Origin: UBA8389 sp942493385
GTDB taxonomy: Bacteria > Bacteroidota > Bacteroidia > Bacteroidales > UBA1402
Direction: 5' to 3'
NCBI GenBank assembly: GCA_942493385.1
Contig: OW818699.1
Span: 2,728,001-2,792,000, forward strand
Length of the DNA stretch: 64,000 bases
A program made the translations under genes and the position numbers. Shown piece by piece: positions 43,996 to 52,528 of the stretch; the stretch's first letter is position 1; the number at the start of each line of letters is the position of its first letter. Below the pieces are notes generated by a model. The model did no database searches. It was not told the origin of the DNA and saw only the letters and a list, made by a program, of their open reading frames with translations.

Positions 43996-46497
43996 ATGTC
44001 AAACACAAATTCGGTTTTTGAAGCAATAGCAATTGATTTGGAAAACGACTTAAAGTTTTTCGATCTTTTCAATTTGGAGGAAATCCAACGATTGCAGGAT
44101 TTATTTTCGGATGCCACCCATGTCGCTTCCATCATCACTCTTCCTGATGGTACGCCCATAACAAAACCCAGTAATTTTACCAGACTCTGTTTCGATATTA
44201 TCCGAAAAACGGAGATTGGATGTGCAAACTGTTTTAAGTCCGATGCAACGCTGGGTGGGCTAAATACAAATGGACCTATTGTAAAACCCTGCCTAAGTGG
44301 CGGTTTGTGGGACGCTGGGGCTAGCATTTCAGTAGGTGGGAAACACCTTGCAAATTGGCTGATCGGTCAAGTTCGAAATGAAGAGACCGATGTGCAACAT
44401 CTCCTAAATTATGCGGATGAAATTGGTGCTGACAGAGGCGCATTTGTAGAAGCAATGGCTGAAGTTCCTGTCATGTCGACCAGTATGTTTATGAAGATTT
44501 CAGAAATGCTTTTTGCATTTGCCAATGATATTTCTCAAAAGGCATACACCAACTTACAATTGAACAAGGAGATTGCAGAGCGAATCCAAGTGGAGCAAGC
44601 CCTGAAAGAAAGTGAAAAGAAATACCGCGATTTAGTGGAGAATTCTCCAGATGCCATTGCCATTTACGTTGCAGGAATTGTTGTTTATGTAAACAACAAA
44701 TGTCTTAGTTTGATGGGGGCATCCACGAATGATGAATTGATTGGTAAATCCGTAATGAGTTTTGTTCATCCAGATTCTCGACCTATAGTCATGGAGCGAA
44801 TGAAAAATGTAAGTATGAGCGGAGGTGTTTTACCTTTGATTGAAGAGAAATTCGTACGCCTCGATGGGTCTGCAGTGGATGTGGAAGTTGAAGCCATGCC
44901 CATTGGTTTTAACAATCAACCTGCTGTACAGTTGATTGTCCGTGATATTACCGAGCGAAAACAAGTACAAGAAGCACTCAACAAGGAGCAGTATCTGATG
45001 GAGGCTTTGATGAACAACCTGCCACATCACATCTATTTCAAGGACAAGGAAAGTAGGTTTATCAGAATCAACAAAGCTCATGCTGAAACCTTTGGACTAA
45101 AAACACCCGAAGAAGCAATCGGCAAAACGGATAAGGATTTTTTCTCGGAAGAACATGCCAATAGTGCCTTTAAGGATGAACAAGCGGTCATTTTATCCGG
45201 AATACCCTTGATAAAACAAGAAAAAGAAACTTGGAAGGATCGTCCAGACACTTGGGTCTCTACCGTAAAACTTCCACTTTTCGATCATGTTGGTAATACA
45301 GTCGGAACCTTTGGTGTCTCAAGGGATATCACCGATCAAAAGATGGCGGAAACTGAATTAATGAAAGCCAAAGAAAAAGCAGAAGAAAGCGATCGTTTGA
45401 AGTCGGCGTTTCTTGCCAATATGAGCCATGAAATAAGAACACCGATGAATGGGATTCTCGGTTTCTCCAACTTATTGAAAGAACCCGGTCTTTCTGGAGA
45501 AAGCCAACAGGAATACATCCAAATCATCGAGAAAAGTGGCATTCGAATGTTGAATATCATCAACGACATCATTGATATTTCGAAAATTGAATCCGGTCAG
45601 GTTGAAGTAACCCTTACTGAAACGAATGTGAATGACCAAACCAATTACATCTACAAATTCTTTAAGCCTGAAGTCGAACAAAAAGGATTGCAGCTTCTAT
45701 TAAAAAACGGATTGCCTTCCAGAGACGCCATTATTAATACCGACCGCGAAAAAACATATGCCGTCCTGACCAATTTGGTTAAAAATGCCATTAAGTTCAC
45801 TCAACAAGGAACCATCGAATTTGGATACAACCTACTGCCTGGCGAATTGGAGTTTTTCGTCAAAGATTCTGGTTCTGGCATTCCAAATGAACAAATCGAA
45901 CTGATTTTTGAACGATTTCGTCAAGGTAGTGAATCTCTGAGCAAACAATACGAAGGCTCTGGATTGGGTTTATCCATTTCGAAAGCCTATGTTGAATTGT
46001 TGGGTGGAAAAATTCGAGTTGAAAGCGAGTTAGGGATAGGCTCTACCTTTTACTTTACCCTTCCCTTCGAAAATGAAATTGAAAGTCCTTTAATACAAAA
46101 TGAAACACTCATAATAGAGTCCGAAAATCAAATGAATACACTTACCATTTTGCTGGTCGAAGATGACGAAGCTTCTTCCTTACTACTTTCCTTAGCCGTC
46201 AAGCCAATAGCAAAAAAATTATTTTTCGCAAGCAACGGCGTTGAAGCAGTTGAAAAGTGTCGTAGCAATCCAACAATTGATTTGATACTGATGGATATGA
46301 AAATGCACGAAATGGACGGTTTTGAAGCCACCCGACAAATTCGCAGTTTCAATAAAGAGGTGGTAATCATTGCACAAACGGCTTATACCCTAACCGGTGA
46401 CAAGGAGAAAGCGATGGAGGCAGGATGCAATGATTACATCTCAAAACCCATTAAAAGAGATCAACTACTTGCGTTAATCAAACACTATTTCCAATAG
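43996..46497 (+). CDS. hybrid histidine kinase: PocR sensor, two PAS, HisKA, HATPase, receiver
   Basis: Sensor kinase of about 833 residues with no membrane segment, so probably cytosolic. A PocR-type ligand domain (about 10-180, with GCANCFKSDATLG and CLSGGLWDAGASI) is followed by PAS domains at about 205-320 and 330-445. HisKA has His in NMSHEIRTPMNG (near 475). The ATPase domain has NLVKNAIKFT, DSGSGIPNE and GSGLGLSI. A receiver follows, with Asp in LILMDMKMHEMDG and Lys in SKPIKRDQ. The start is ATG 43996 or 43984; earlier codons fall in the glyA terminator. A weak TATCTTGG at 43967 may be its promoter. The output partner is not nearby. Confidence 0.88.
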   Translation: MSNTNSVFEAIAIDLENDLKFFDLFNLEEIQRLQDLFSDATHVASIITLPDGTPITKPSNFTRLCFDIIRKTEIGCANCFKSDATLGGLNTNGPIVKPCLSGGLWDAGASISVGGKHLANWLIGQVRNEETDVQHLLNYADEIGADRGAFVEAMAEVPVMSTSMFMKISEMLFAFANDISQKAYTNLQLNKEIAERIQVEQALKESEKKYRDLVENSPDAIAIYVAGIVVYVNNKCLSLMGASTNDELIGKSVMSFVHPDSRPIVMERMKNVSMSGGVLPLIEEKFVRLDGSAVDVEVEAMPIGFNNQPAVQLIVRDITERKQVQEALNKEQYLMEALMNNLPHHIYFKDKESRFIRINKAHAETFGLKTPEEAIGKTDKDFFSEEHANSAFKDEQAVILSGIPLIKQEKETWKDRPDTWVSTVKLPLFDHVGNTVGTFGVSRDITDQKMAETELMKAKEKAEESDRLKSAFLANMSHEIRTPMNGILGFSNLLKEPGLSGESQQEYIQIIEKSGIRMLNIINDIIDISKIESGQVEVTLTETNVNDQTNYIYKFFKPEVEQKGLQLLLKNGLPSRDAIINTDREKTYAVLTNLVKNAIKFTQQGTIEFGYNLLPGELEFFVKDSGSGIPNEQIELIFERFRQGSESLSKQYEGSGLGLSISKAYVELLGGKIRVESELGIGSTFYFTLPFENEIESPLIQNETLIIESENQMNTLTILLVEDDEASSLLLSLAVKPIAKKLFFASNGVEAVEKCRSNPTIDLILMDMKMHEMDGFEATRQIRSFNKEVVIIAQTAYTLTGDKEKAMEAGCNDYISKPIKRDQLLALIKHYFQ

Positions 46498-47413
46498 AAC
46501 TTTTAATAAGACGGATGATCCAGACGACCAGAATGGCCAATGCTACTCTGGGTATGGTCACCCAAAATACAGGCACGCCTACAACTACCCAAAGTGAGGT
46601 GTCTTCCAGCAGCGAATGGCTTATAGCCAAATGATTATTCAGCATGCTGGCATCTTTGGTACTGATTTTACCCTCTTGAACCTGCTCTATCAAAATGGCG
46701 CTGCCGTAGGTCAAACCGATGATGTTGGCTACAAACCAAAGAAAGGAGCTGTCTCTGGACAAACCCATGAAACGCATGACTGGAGCAAAGGTTTTGGACA
46801 AAAGGTCCATAACGTGGAATTCTTCCAAGATGCGCTGGAAAATCATCAATGCGGTTACAATGATCGCAATTTTTAGGGAAAGTGCGAATGCGCCTTGTGC
46901 CCAATGCAACAAAACCGGGCCAATGGACTGATCAATAATGGTGGTGACGGACAAGGCTTGTGCGATACCCATATCTGCAGGCAGGATCCAGTTCCAGATG
47001 AAGCCGGCAACAAAGCTCATGCTGATGCGTAGAAACCAAATAAATGCGAAATTTGAACCCGTCTTCTTTTGGATGGCAGTTTCCACCAATGTATTGTGTG
47101 AAATTAGGCACATGATGCCCAAAATGGTCAATTGTCGGATGGTTAGCGTCAGTGAACTTGCAATGGCTATCGGGGCATACAAAGGCAAGAAGATGCTGCT
47201 TACAAATGCGATGGAGGCTTCTCCAGGTAGTCCAACAGCCTGGAATACAGGATTTAGTGCGTTCGAAACGTAATCAAGAACACCAGTATATTGAAGCAAC
47301 CGCACTGCCAATGAAATGGGCAGAATCATTTTCAACAACCAAATTATGGTACGTTTGGCTTTTGGCAAACCACTTTTGGTGGCAATCCATATTCGTTGGC
47401 TGGTTCGATTCAT
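46478..47413 (-). CDS. nucleoside recognition (Gate) domain membrane protein
   Basis: Membrane protein of 311 residues with about eight hydrophobic segments of the nucleoside-recognition/Gate type. These include ILPISLAVRLLQYTG, a first gate with GLPGEASIAFVSSIFLPLYAPIA, and a second with FMGLSRDSSFLWFVANIIGLTYGSAILIEQ, each only partly needed for recognition. The transported solute is unknown; the domain name is historical. ATG 47413 overlaps the smpB stop as TGATG, so it is translationally coupled to smpB. Its 3' end overlaps the hybrid kinase by 20 bases. Confidence 0.8.
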   Translation of the reverse strand: MNRTSQRIWIATKSGLPKAKRTIIWLLKMILPISLAVRLLQYTGVLDYVSNALNPVFQAVGLPGEASIAFVSSIFLPLYAPIAIASSLTLTIRQLTILGIMCLISHNTLVETAIQKKTGSNFAFIWFLRISMSFVAGFIWNWILPADMGIAQALSVTTIIDQSIGPVLLHWAQGAFALSLKIAIIVTALMIFQRILEEFHVMDLLSKTFAPVMRFMGLSRDSSFLWFVANIIGLTYGSAILIEQVQEGKISTKDASMLNNHLAISHSLLEDTSLWVVVGVPVFWVTIPRVALAILVVWIIRLIKSSIGNSV

Positions 47414-47868
47414 CACTTCTTGAAATGACGGTCCATTTCCCGTTTATCGTCTTTTTCGCGCAGCGTTTCGCGCTTGTCGTAGGTTTTTTTGCCTTTGGCT
47501 ACGGCAATGTCCAGTTTGGCCAAACCCTTTTCGTTGATGAACATCTTGGTTGGCACGATGGTGAAACCTGTTTCTTTGGTCAGGCGGGTCAGTTTGCGTA
47601 ATTCCTTCTTGTTAAGAAGCAATTTACGGTCACGACGGGGTACATGGTTGCTGTAACTCCCAAAAAAGTATTCGGAGATTTGGATGCCTTTAGCCCACAA
47701 CTCTCCTTCAATTAAGATGCAATAACTATCTGATAGACTGACTTTTCCCAAACGGATGGATTTAATCTCCGTTCCGGTCAGCACGATGCCAGCCGTAAAG
47801 AAATCCAACAGCTCGAAATCGAACGATGCCCGTTTATTTTTAATGATGATGGAGGTAGCTGGTCGCAT
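47413..47868 (-). CDS. smpB: SsrA-binding protein SmpB
   Basis: Binds tmRNA and brings it to stalled ribosomes. The 151 residues show RASFDFELLDFFTAGIVLTGTEIKS (only GIVLTGTEIKSIR is needed to recognise it), ISEYFFGSYSNHVPRRDRKLL, and the basic C-terminal tail KKTYDKRETLREKD. All typical features are present. tmRNA itself was not found in the window. It has its own promoter and shares its stop codon region with the downstream transporter. Confidence 0.96.
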   Translation of the reverse strand: MRPATSIIIKNKRASFDFELLDFFTAGIVLTGTEIKSIRLGKVSLSDSYCILIEGELWAKGIQISEYFFGSYSNHVPRRDRKLLLNKKELRKLTRLTKETGFTIVPTKMFINEKGLAKLDIAVAKGKKTYDKRETLREKDDKREMDRHFKK

Positions 47869-47901
47869 GTTGAATCTAGGTCACTATTGAAATTGGGAAA
47901 A

Positions 47902-47909
47902 CAAAGGTA
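47902..47909 (-). promoter_or_regulatory. promoter of smpB
   Basis: Minus-strand TACCTTTG, a perfect -7 box 33 bases before the ATG. It lies between smpB and the end of the YigZ gene. Confidence 0.55.
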
Positions 47910-47914
47910 CAAAT

Positions 47915-48520
47915 TTATCCAGCCAATTCGAAACGAAGTGTTTCGATCTTGCTGAGAGCCGTTTCCAGATGTTCCGCATCCCTTTTACGGATTCTGAGCC
48001 GCATCCCGCAATTCGTGTCATAATTTTGTTCAAGGATCTGAGCTTCAAGACTCTTAACGAGTTTCATGACGTCATTCATGAATGGAAATTCAAAATGGAT
48101 GGAGAATTCCACATCGATGGTCTTTTCGAGAATCTCAGCTGCCTGCAAAGCATCAGCTGCAGCGGCTTTGTAGGCGACAACAAGCCCACCCGTACCCAAA
48201 AGTATTCCTCCAAAGTAGCGAATGACCACCACCAACACATTGGTTAGTCCAAAGGATAAAATCTGTCCTTGAATAGGGCGTCCAGCTGTTCCGGATGGTT
48301 CACCGTCATCGCTTGCACGGGTTTCTGACGCATCAGGTCCGATGGAATACGCAAAACAGACATGCCTGGCATCGTAATAGGTTTTGCGATAGGCATCTAG
48401 GATGGATTTAACTTCAGATGCAGATTCGACAGGATGCGCAAAGGCCAGGAATTTACTCCCTTTTTCCTTATAAAGCCCTTCACTGAGCGTCCGAATGGTC
48501 TTGTAGGTATCATCAAGCAT
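47915..48520 (-). CDS. YigZ/IMPACT family protein
   Basis: The 201-residue protein has the UPF0029 N-terminal domain with the signature ASDDGEPSGTAGRPI near 68-82, VVVIRYFGGILLGTGGL near 98, and the C-terminal DUF1949 ferredoxin-like domain. The family is related to eukaryotic IMPACT, which acts in translation control, but the bacterial role is not established. Cytosolic. A single-gene unit ahead of smpB on the same strand, which fits a link to translation but proves nothing. Confidence 0.9.
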   Translation of the reverse strand: MLDDTYKTIRTLSEGLYKEKGSKFLAFAHPVESASEVKSILDAYRKTYYDARHVCFAYSIGPDASETRASDDGEPSGTAGRPIQGQILSFGLTNVLVVVIRYFGGILLGTGGLVVAYKAAAADALQAAEILEKTIDVEFSIHFEFPFMNDVMKLVKSLEAQILEQNYDTNCGMRLRIRKRDAEHLETALSKIETLRFELAG

Positions 48521-48594
48521 GTTGTAAAGGTAGGGACAAAATGAAAGAATATCTAAAAATGGTTGTATTTTAGCATTCTAAATAAGACGCAACC

Positions 48595-49047
48595 ATGAAT
48601 AATGCTATTCGAATCTGCTTGACATTGCTTATCGCTGTGCTTTTTATGTACGGTTGCAAGTCCGCTGACAAAACCGGCATCGTACAATATGAGTATCTGC
48701 AAGTGGAACGGCAAGGTGGTGGGCAATTAGATTTTAGAATTTACCCAGGCGAAAGCCGCTCTCATTTATACATTTATGTTTCAAGCAGCAATTTCCTGCC
48801 GGTCGAAAAACGTTTTCAGCTATCTATTGATGATTTAAATGCCGATGCAATCGATGACTTTTATAAGGCACTCAATGGACAACTCCCGCTTAAAGGCAAG
48901 CAAAAATCAACTGGAAAACTTAAAGGCACTTGGCTTTATATGCGGTTTGTACGTGCAAACCGAGAAATGGAAGTTACCGATCCGGTATTGATTCAGGAGT
49001 TCTCACTGTTTGAGAAACTAGTGCGCGAGCATATCGGAATCAACTAA
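48595..49047 (+). CDS. small lipoprotein, function unknown
   Basis: The 150-residue product has a lipoprotein signal (LLIAVLFMYGC, Cys near 21). A soluble domain rich in beta-strand sequence follows, for example LDFRIYPGESRSHLYIYVS and GTWLYMRFVRANREMEV. I do not recognise the family. TATTTTAG near 48566 is a seven-of-eight match to the -7 box. Its stop codon lies at the base of the perfect 21-bp terminator stem at 49046-49091. Confidence 0.75.
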   Translation: MNNAIRICLTLLIAVLFMYGCKSADKTGIVQYEYLQVERQGGGQLDFRIYPGESRSHLYIYVSSSNFLPVEKRFQLSIDDLNADAIDDFYKALNGQLPLKGKQKSTGKLKGTWLYMRFVRANREMEVTDPVLIQEFSLFEKLVREHIGIN

Positions 49048-49091
49048 TATTAAAAGGCCTGAACTTTTTCAAGTTCAGGCCTTTTAATATT
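49046..49091. terminator. long bidirectional terminator
   Basis: A perfect 21-bp stem (49046-49066 with 49071-49091) closes on a TTTC loop and has A/T ends on both sides. It spans the gap between two convergent genes and overlaps both stop codons. Confidence 0.92.
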
Positions 49092-50334
49092 AAGAGAGCT
49101 TATGAATCACCAAGCCAGATCTAAGCTTCGGCTCAAACCAAGTAGTTTTGGGGGGCATGATGTTGCCACTGTCCGCAATGTTGATGAGTTGCTGCATGGA
49201 AACCGGGTACAAAGCCAATGCCACTTTCATCTCACCGCTGTCCACCCGCTTGGAAAGTTCACCCAAGCCACGGATTCCACCGACAAAATCAATGCGCTTG
49301 TCGGAACGAAGGTCCTTGATGCCGAGGATTTCATCCAGAATCAGGTTGGAGGAAATTGTAACATCCAGTACACCGATGGGATCGTTATCATTGTAGGTGC
49401 CCTGCTTGGCAGTAAGTGAATACCAACTGCCTGAAAGGTACAAGGCAAAGTTGTGCAGGCAACAAGGTTTGTAAATTTCGGAGCCCTTTTTCTCCACCGT
49501 GAAGTGGTTTTCCAACGCTTTCAAAAAGGCTTCTTCACTCAGGTTGTTCAAATCCTTGACTACACGGTTGTAATCGATGATGGTAAGCTGATTGTCCGGG
49601 AAACAGACGGCCATGAAGAAGTTGTATTCCTCATCACCAGTATGATTTTGGTTCTGTTTTGCTTTTTCTGCACCAACCAAAGCCGCTGCTGCGGAACGGT
49701 GGTGACCATCGGCGATGTAGAGTGCAGGCATCGACGCGAAAAGTTCCGTAATGCGGCTGATATCGTTCTTGTCAGCAATTAGCCAGAAATGATGGCCGAA
49801 ACCGTCGGAGGATACGAAATCGTATTCTGCCGGTAAGGAAGTATATTTGGCGACGATGGTATCTATTTCTTTCTGAGCGGGATACGCGAAAAAAACCGGT
49901 TCAATGTTGGCATTGTTGACTCGAACATGCTTCATGCGGTCCTCTTCCTTGTCACGCCGGGTCAATTCGTGCTTTTTGATGTTTCCCTTTAGGTAATCGT
50001 CCACACTGGCGCAAACGACCAAACCGTATTGAGTTTTACCGTTCATGGTCTGGGCATAGACGTAATAGTGTTCTTGCTCATCTTGAACAAGCCACTTCTT
50101 TTCCTGAAATTTATTGAAATTTTCAACCGCTTTCAGATAGACATCTTCGTCGTGTTCGTCTTTTCCAACCGGAAAATCAATTTCGGGTTTAATGATGTGA
50201 TACAGGGATTTGTCGTTTGAACCGGCTTCAGCACGGGCTTCTTCGGAATTCAAGACGTCGTAGGGACGCGAGGCAACCAGTTCCACCAGTTCCACCGGGG
50301 GGCGAATGCCTTTAAAAGGTTTTATCTGAGCCAT
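49090..50334 (-). CDS. DUF1015 family protein
   Basis: The 414-residue cytosolic protein belongs to DUF1015, recognised by the start IKPFKGIRPP, ASRPYDVLNSEEA near 27, SLYHIIKPEID, and IADGHHRSAAAAL near 206. No biochemical role is established for the family. It is the third gene of serC-serA-DUF1015, two bases after serA. This order recurs in Bacteroidota, which suggests a role in serine or phosphoserine metabolism; that link is inference from context. Confidence 0.9.
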   Translation of the reverse strand: MAQIKPFKGIRPPVELVELVASRPYDVLNSEEARAEAGSNDKSLYHIIKPEIDFPVGKDEHDEDVYLKAVENFNKFQEKKWLVQDEQEHYYVYAQTMNGKTQYGLVVCASVDDYLKGNIKKHELTRRDKEEDRMKHVRVNNANIEPVFFAYPAQKEIDTIVAKYTSLPAEYDFVSSDGFGHHFWLIADKNDISRITELFASMPALYIADGHHRSAAAALVGAEKAKQNQNHTGDEEYNFFMAVCFPDNQLTIIDYNRVVKDLNNLSEEAFLKALENHFTVEKKGSEIYKPCCLHNFALYLSGSWYSLTAKQGTYNDNDPIGVLDVTISSNLILDEILGIKDLRSDKRIDFVGGIRGLGELSKRVDSGEMKVALALYPVSMQQLINIADSGNIMPPKTTWFEPKLRSGLVIHKLS

Positions 50335-50336
50335 AA

Positions 50337-51257
50337 TTAGCTGTTTACGCGGAAACGTTCGTTGCCATTCTTCAGAAAATCCACGATTTGAACGGCAGCT
50401 GCAATTCCAGCGTTGATGTTGGCTTCGGAAGTTTGGGCACCCATTTTCTTTGGAGTGGAGAAATAGCGGTCAGGATATTTTGCAACAAAAGTAGCGTGTG
50501 CGGCAGGCATGATGTCGGTCATGTAACGTACGTCGGGACGTTCGCCCATCAAATTGATGATGCTCACTTCGTCAATGACTTCCTTGCGGGCTGTATTTAC
50601 GATCATGGCACCTTTGGGCATCTTGCCTACCAGTGCGGCATTGATGGAATTCTTGGTTTCTGGCGTTGCAGGTATGTGAATGGAAACCACGTCACAAGTG
50701 GTATAGAGTTCTTCAACTGAAGTTAAAGCTTTTACACCGTCCTTTTCAATCACTTCAGCAGGGCAGAATGCGTCGTAAGCGAAAATTTCCATTCCGAAGC
50801 CTTTGGCAATGCGAGCTACGTTGCGGCCGACGTTTCCATAGGCGTGGATACCCAGTTTTTTGCCCAACAGTTCCGTTCCTGAAGTTCCGTTGTAAAGGTT
50901 TCTCACACCGTAAATCATGAGGCCAAGAGCAAGTTCAGCCACGGCATTGGCATTCTGTCCTGGTGTATTCATGACACAAACGCCCGTAGCCGTTGCGGCA
51001 TCAAGGTCCACATTGTCGTAACCGGCACCGGCACGAACTACAATTTTAAGGGCTTTGGCTGCAGCCAAGACTTCAGCGTCGATGATATCACTTCGGATGA
51101 TCACGGCGTTGGCATCGGCGATGGCGTCGAGCAACTGTTTCTTTTCAGTGTATTTTTCGAGGAGGGTAAGTTCAAAACCAGCTTCGGTAATGACTTTTCG
51201 GATACCATCAACGGCCACTTTGGCGAAGGGTTTGTCTGTAGCGATGAGTACTTTCAT
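50337..51257 (-). CDS. serA: D-3-phosphoglycerate dehydrogenase, short Lys-type
   Basis: First enzyme of serine synthesis, oxidising 3-phosphoglycerate with NAD. The 306 residues comprise only the substrate and nucleotide domains, without an ACT domain, so no direct serine feedback is expected. Motifs are VRAGAGYDNVDLDAA with the catalytic Arg, the Rossmann loop HAYGNVGRNVARIA, and NTARKEVID. At the place of the usual catalytic His (TPHxGxxT) it has TPKKMGAQTSEAN, the Lys variant known from Bacteroidota and Entamoeba. It lies between serC and the DUF1015 gene. Confidence 0.93.
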   Translation of the reverse strand: MKVLIATDKPFAKVAVDGIRKVITEAGFELTLLEKYTEKKQLLDAIADANAVIIRSDIIDAEVLAAAKALKIVVRAGAGYDNVDLDAATATGVCVMNTPGQNANAVAELALGLMIYGVRNLYNGTSGTELLGKKLGIHAYGNVGRNVARIAKGFGMEIFAYDAFCPAEVIEKDGVKALTSVEELYTTCDVVSIHIPATPETKNSINAALVGKMPKGAMIVNTARKEVIDEVSIINLMGERPDVRYMTDIMPAAHATFVAKYPDRYFSTPKKMGAQTSEANINAGIAAAVQIVDFLKNGNERFRVNS

Positions 51258-51296
51258 TGTATGATTCTTTTGTTTTTTAAAGAGGTGTCAATGAAC

Positions 51297-52367
51297 TCAA
51301 TGAGTCTGTGCAAATTCACGCATGGCATCAACCAGCACCTGCACGCTTTCAATTGGAAGCGCGTTGTAAGTAGAAGCGCGGAAGCCTCCGACCGAACGGT
51401 GTCCCTTGATGCCGACTATGCCTTTGGAAGTCGAGAATTTGTCGAATTCATCTTCCAAATCCTCTTTTCCATCGTTCATGACAAAACAGATGTTCATGAT
51501 GGAACGGTCTTCCTTATTGGCAACAGTACCTTTAAAGAAAGGATTGCTGTCGATTTCGTCATAAAGCAGTTTGGCTTTGGCCACATTTCGTTCGTACAAA
51601 GCTGTGATGCCACCGTTTTCCTTGTAGAACTTCAACGTTTGAAGAGCAGAGAAAATAGGCATTACAGGCGGCGTATTGAACATGGATTCATTTTTGACGT
51701 GGGTCGCATAGTTCAGCATGCTTGGGATGGGGCGACTAACCTTACCCAACGAATTTTTACGGACAATGACCAGGGTCACACCTGCTGGAGCCAGATTTTT
51801 CTGGGCACCTGCAAAAATGAGCTCGTAGTTGGTAAAATCAATGGGACGCGAGAAAATATCCGAAGACATGTCGCAAATCACCGGTACACCGACGCTTGGA
51901 TCTTTATGGACTTCCGTTCCAAAAATGGTGTTGTTGGAACAGTAATAGAAATAATCGGAATCGGCAGGAACATCCCAGTTCTTGGGTATGTAGTTGTAAT
52001 TGGCATCTTTAGAGGAAGCAGCGATGTGCACTTCACCAAAGAATTTGGCTTCCTTGATGGCATTGCCTGCCCAAGTACCTGTTTCAAGGAAAGAAGCCTT
52101 CTTTTCCAGGTAGTTGTAAGGTGCCATGCAGAACTGCAGGCTGGCACCGCCACCCAAGAAAAGGACTTCGAATTCTTCAGGAATGTTAAGCAACTCTTTG
52201 ATCATTGCACGAGCTTCGTCGCAAACAGCCACGAACTCTTTACTACGGTGCGATACTTCCAGCAGAGAGAGGCCAGTCCCTGCGAATTCACGAACAGCGT
52301 CCGCCGTTTTCTGAATGGTATAATCACTCAAAATGGAAGGACCTGCGTAAAAATTATGCTTTTTCAT
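51297..52367 (-). CDS. serC: phosphoserine aminotransferase
   Basis: PLP enzyme that converts 3-phosphohydroxypyruvate and glutamate to phosphoserine. The 356 residues start KHNFYAGPSILSDYTIQK. They contain VLFLGGGASLQFCMAPYN, the PLP lysine in FAGAQKNLAPAGVTLVIV (about 190-207), and the C-terminal GHRSVGGFRASTYNALP. All are intact. First gene of the serC-serA-DUF1015 unit. Serine phosphatase is not in the window. Confidence 0.96.
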   Translation of the reverse strand: MKKHNFYAGPSILSDYTIQKTADAVREFAGTGLSLLEVSHRSKEFVAVCDEARAMIKELLNIPEEFEVLFLGGGASLQFCMAPYNYLEKKASFLETGTWAGNAIKEAKFFGEVHIAASSKDANYNYIPKNWDVPADSDYFYYCSNNTIFGTEVHKDPSVGVPVICDMSSDIFSRPIDFTNYELIFAGAQKNLAPAGVTLVIVRKNSLGKVSRPIPSMLNYATHVKNESMFNTPPVMPIFSALQTLKFYKENGGITALYERNVAKAKLLYDEIDSNPFFKGTVANKEDRSIMNICFVMNDGKEDLEDEFDKFSTSKGIVGIKGHRSVGGFRASTYNALPIESVQVLVDAMREFAQTH

Positions 52368-52462
52368 AAATACGTAAATTGGTATTCGGATGATGTTGAA
52401 AACGATGCGAAATTACGAAAATAATTTCTTACTGCCACACAAAAAACCATTAATTTTTGGCG

Positions 52463-52470
52463 TACATTTG
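52463..52470 (+). promoter_or_regulatory. promoter of rarA
   Basis: TACATTTG, a perfect -7 box; leader about 52 bases to ATG 52529. Confidence 0.55.
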
Positions 52471-52528
52471 TAGGGCAAGGGTGTATAAATATACGATTTT
52501 ATTCAACAATCAGTTAGAATTTGAACAC

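Noticed and set aside
51261..52424. A 387-codon open frame on plus through the serC region
   Set aside because: It is the antisense of serC, whose motifs are complete; its own translation has no recognisable domain.
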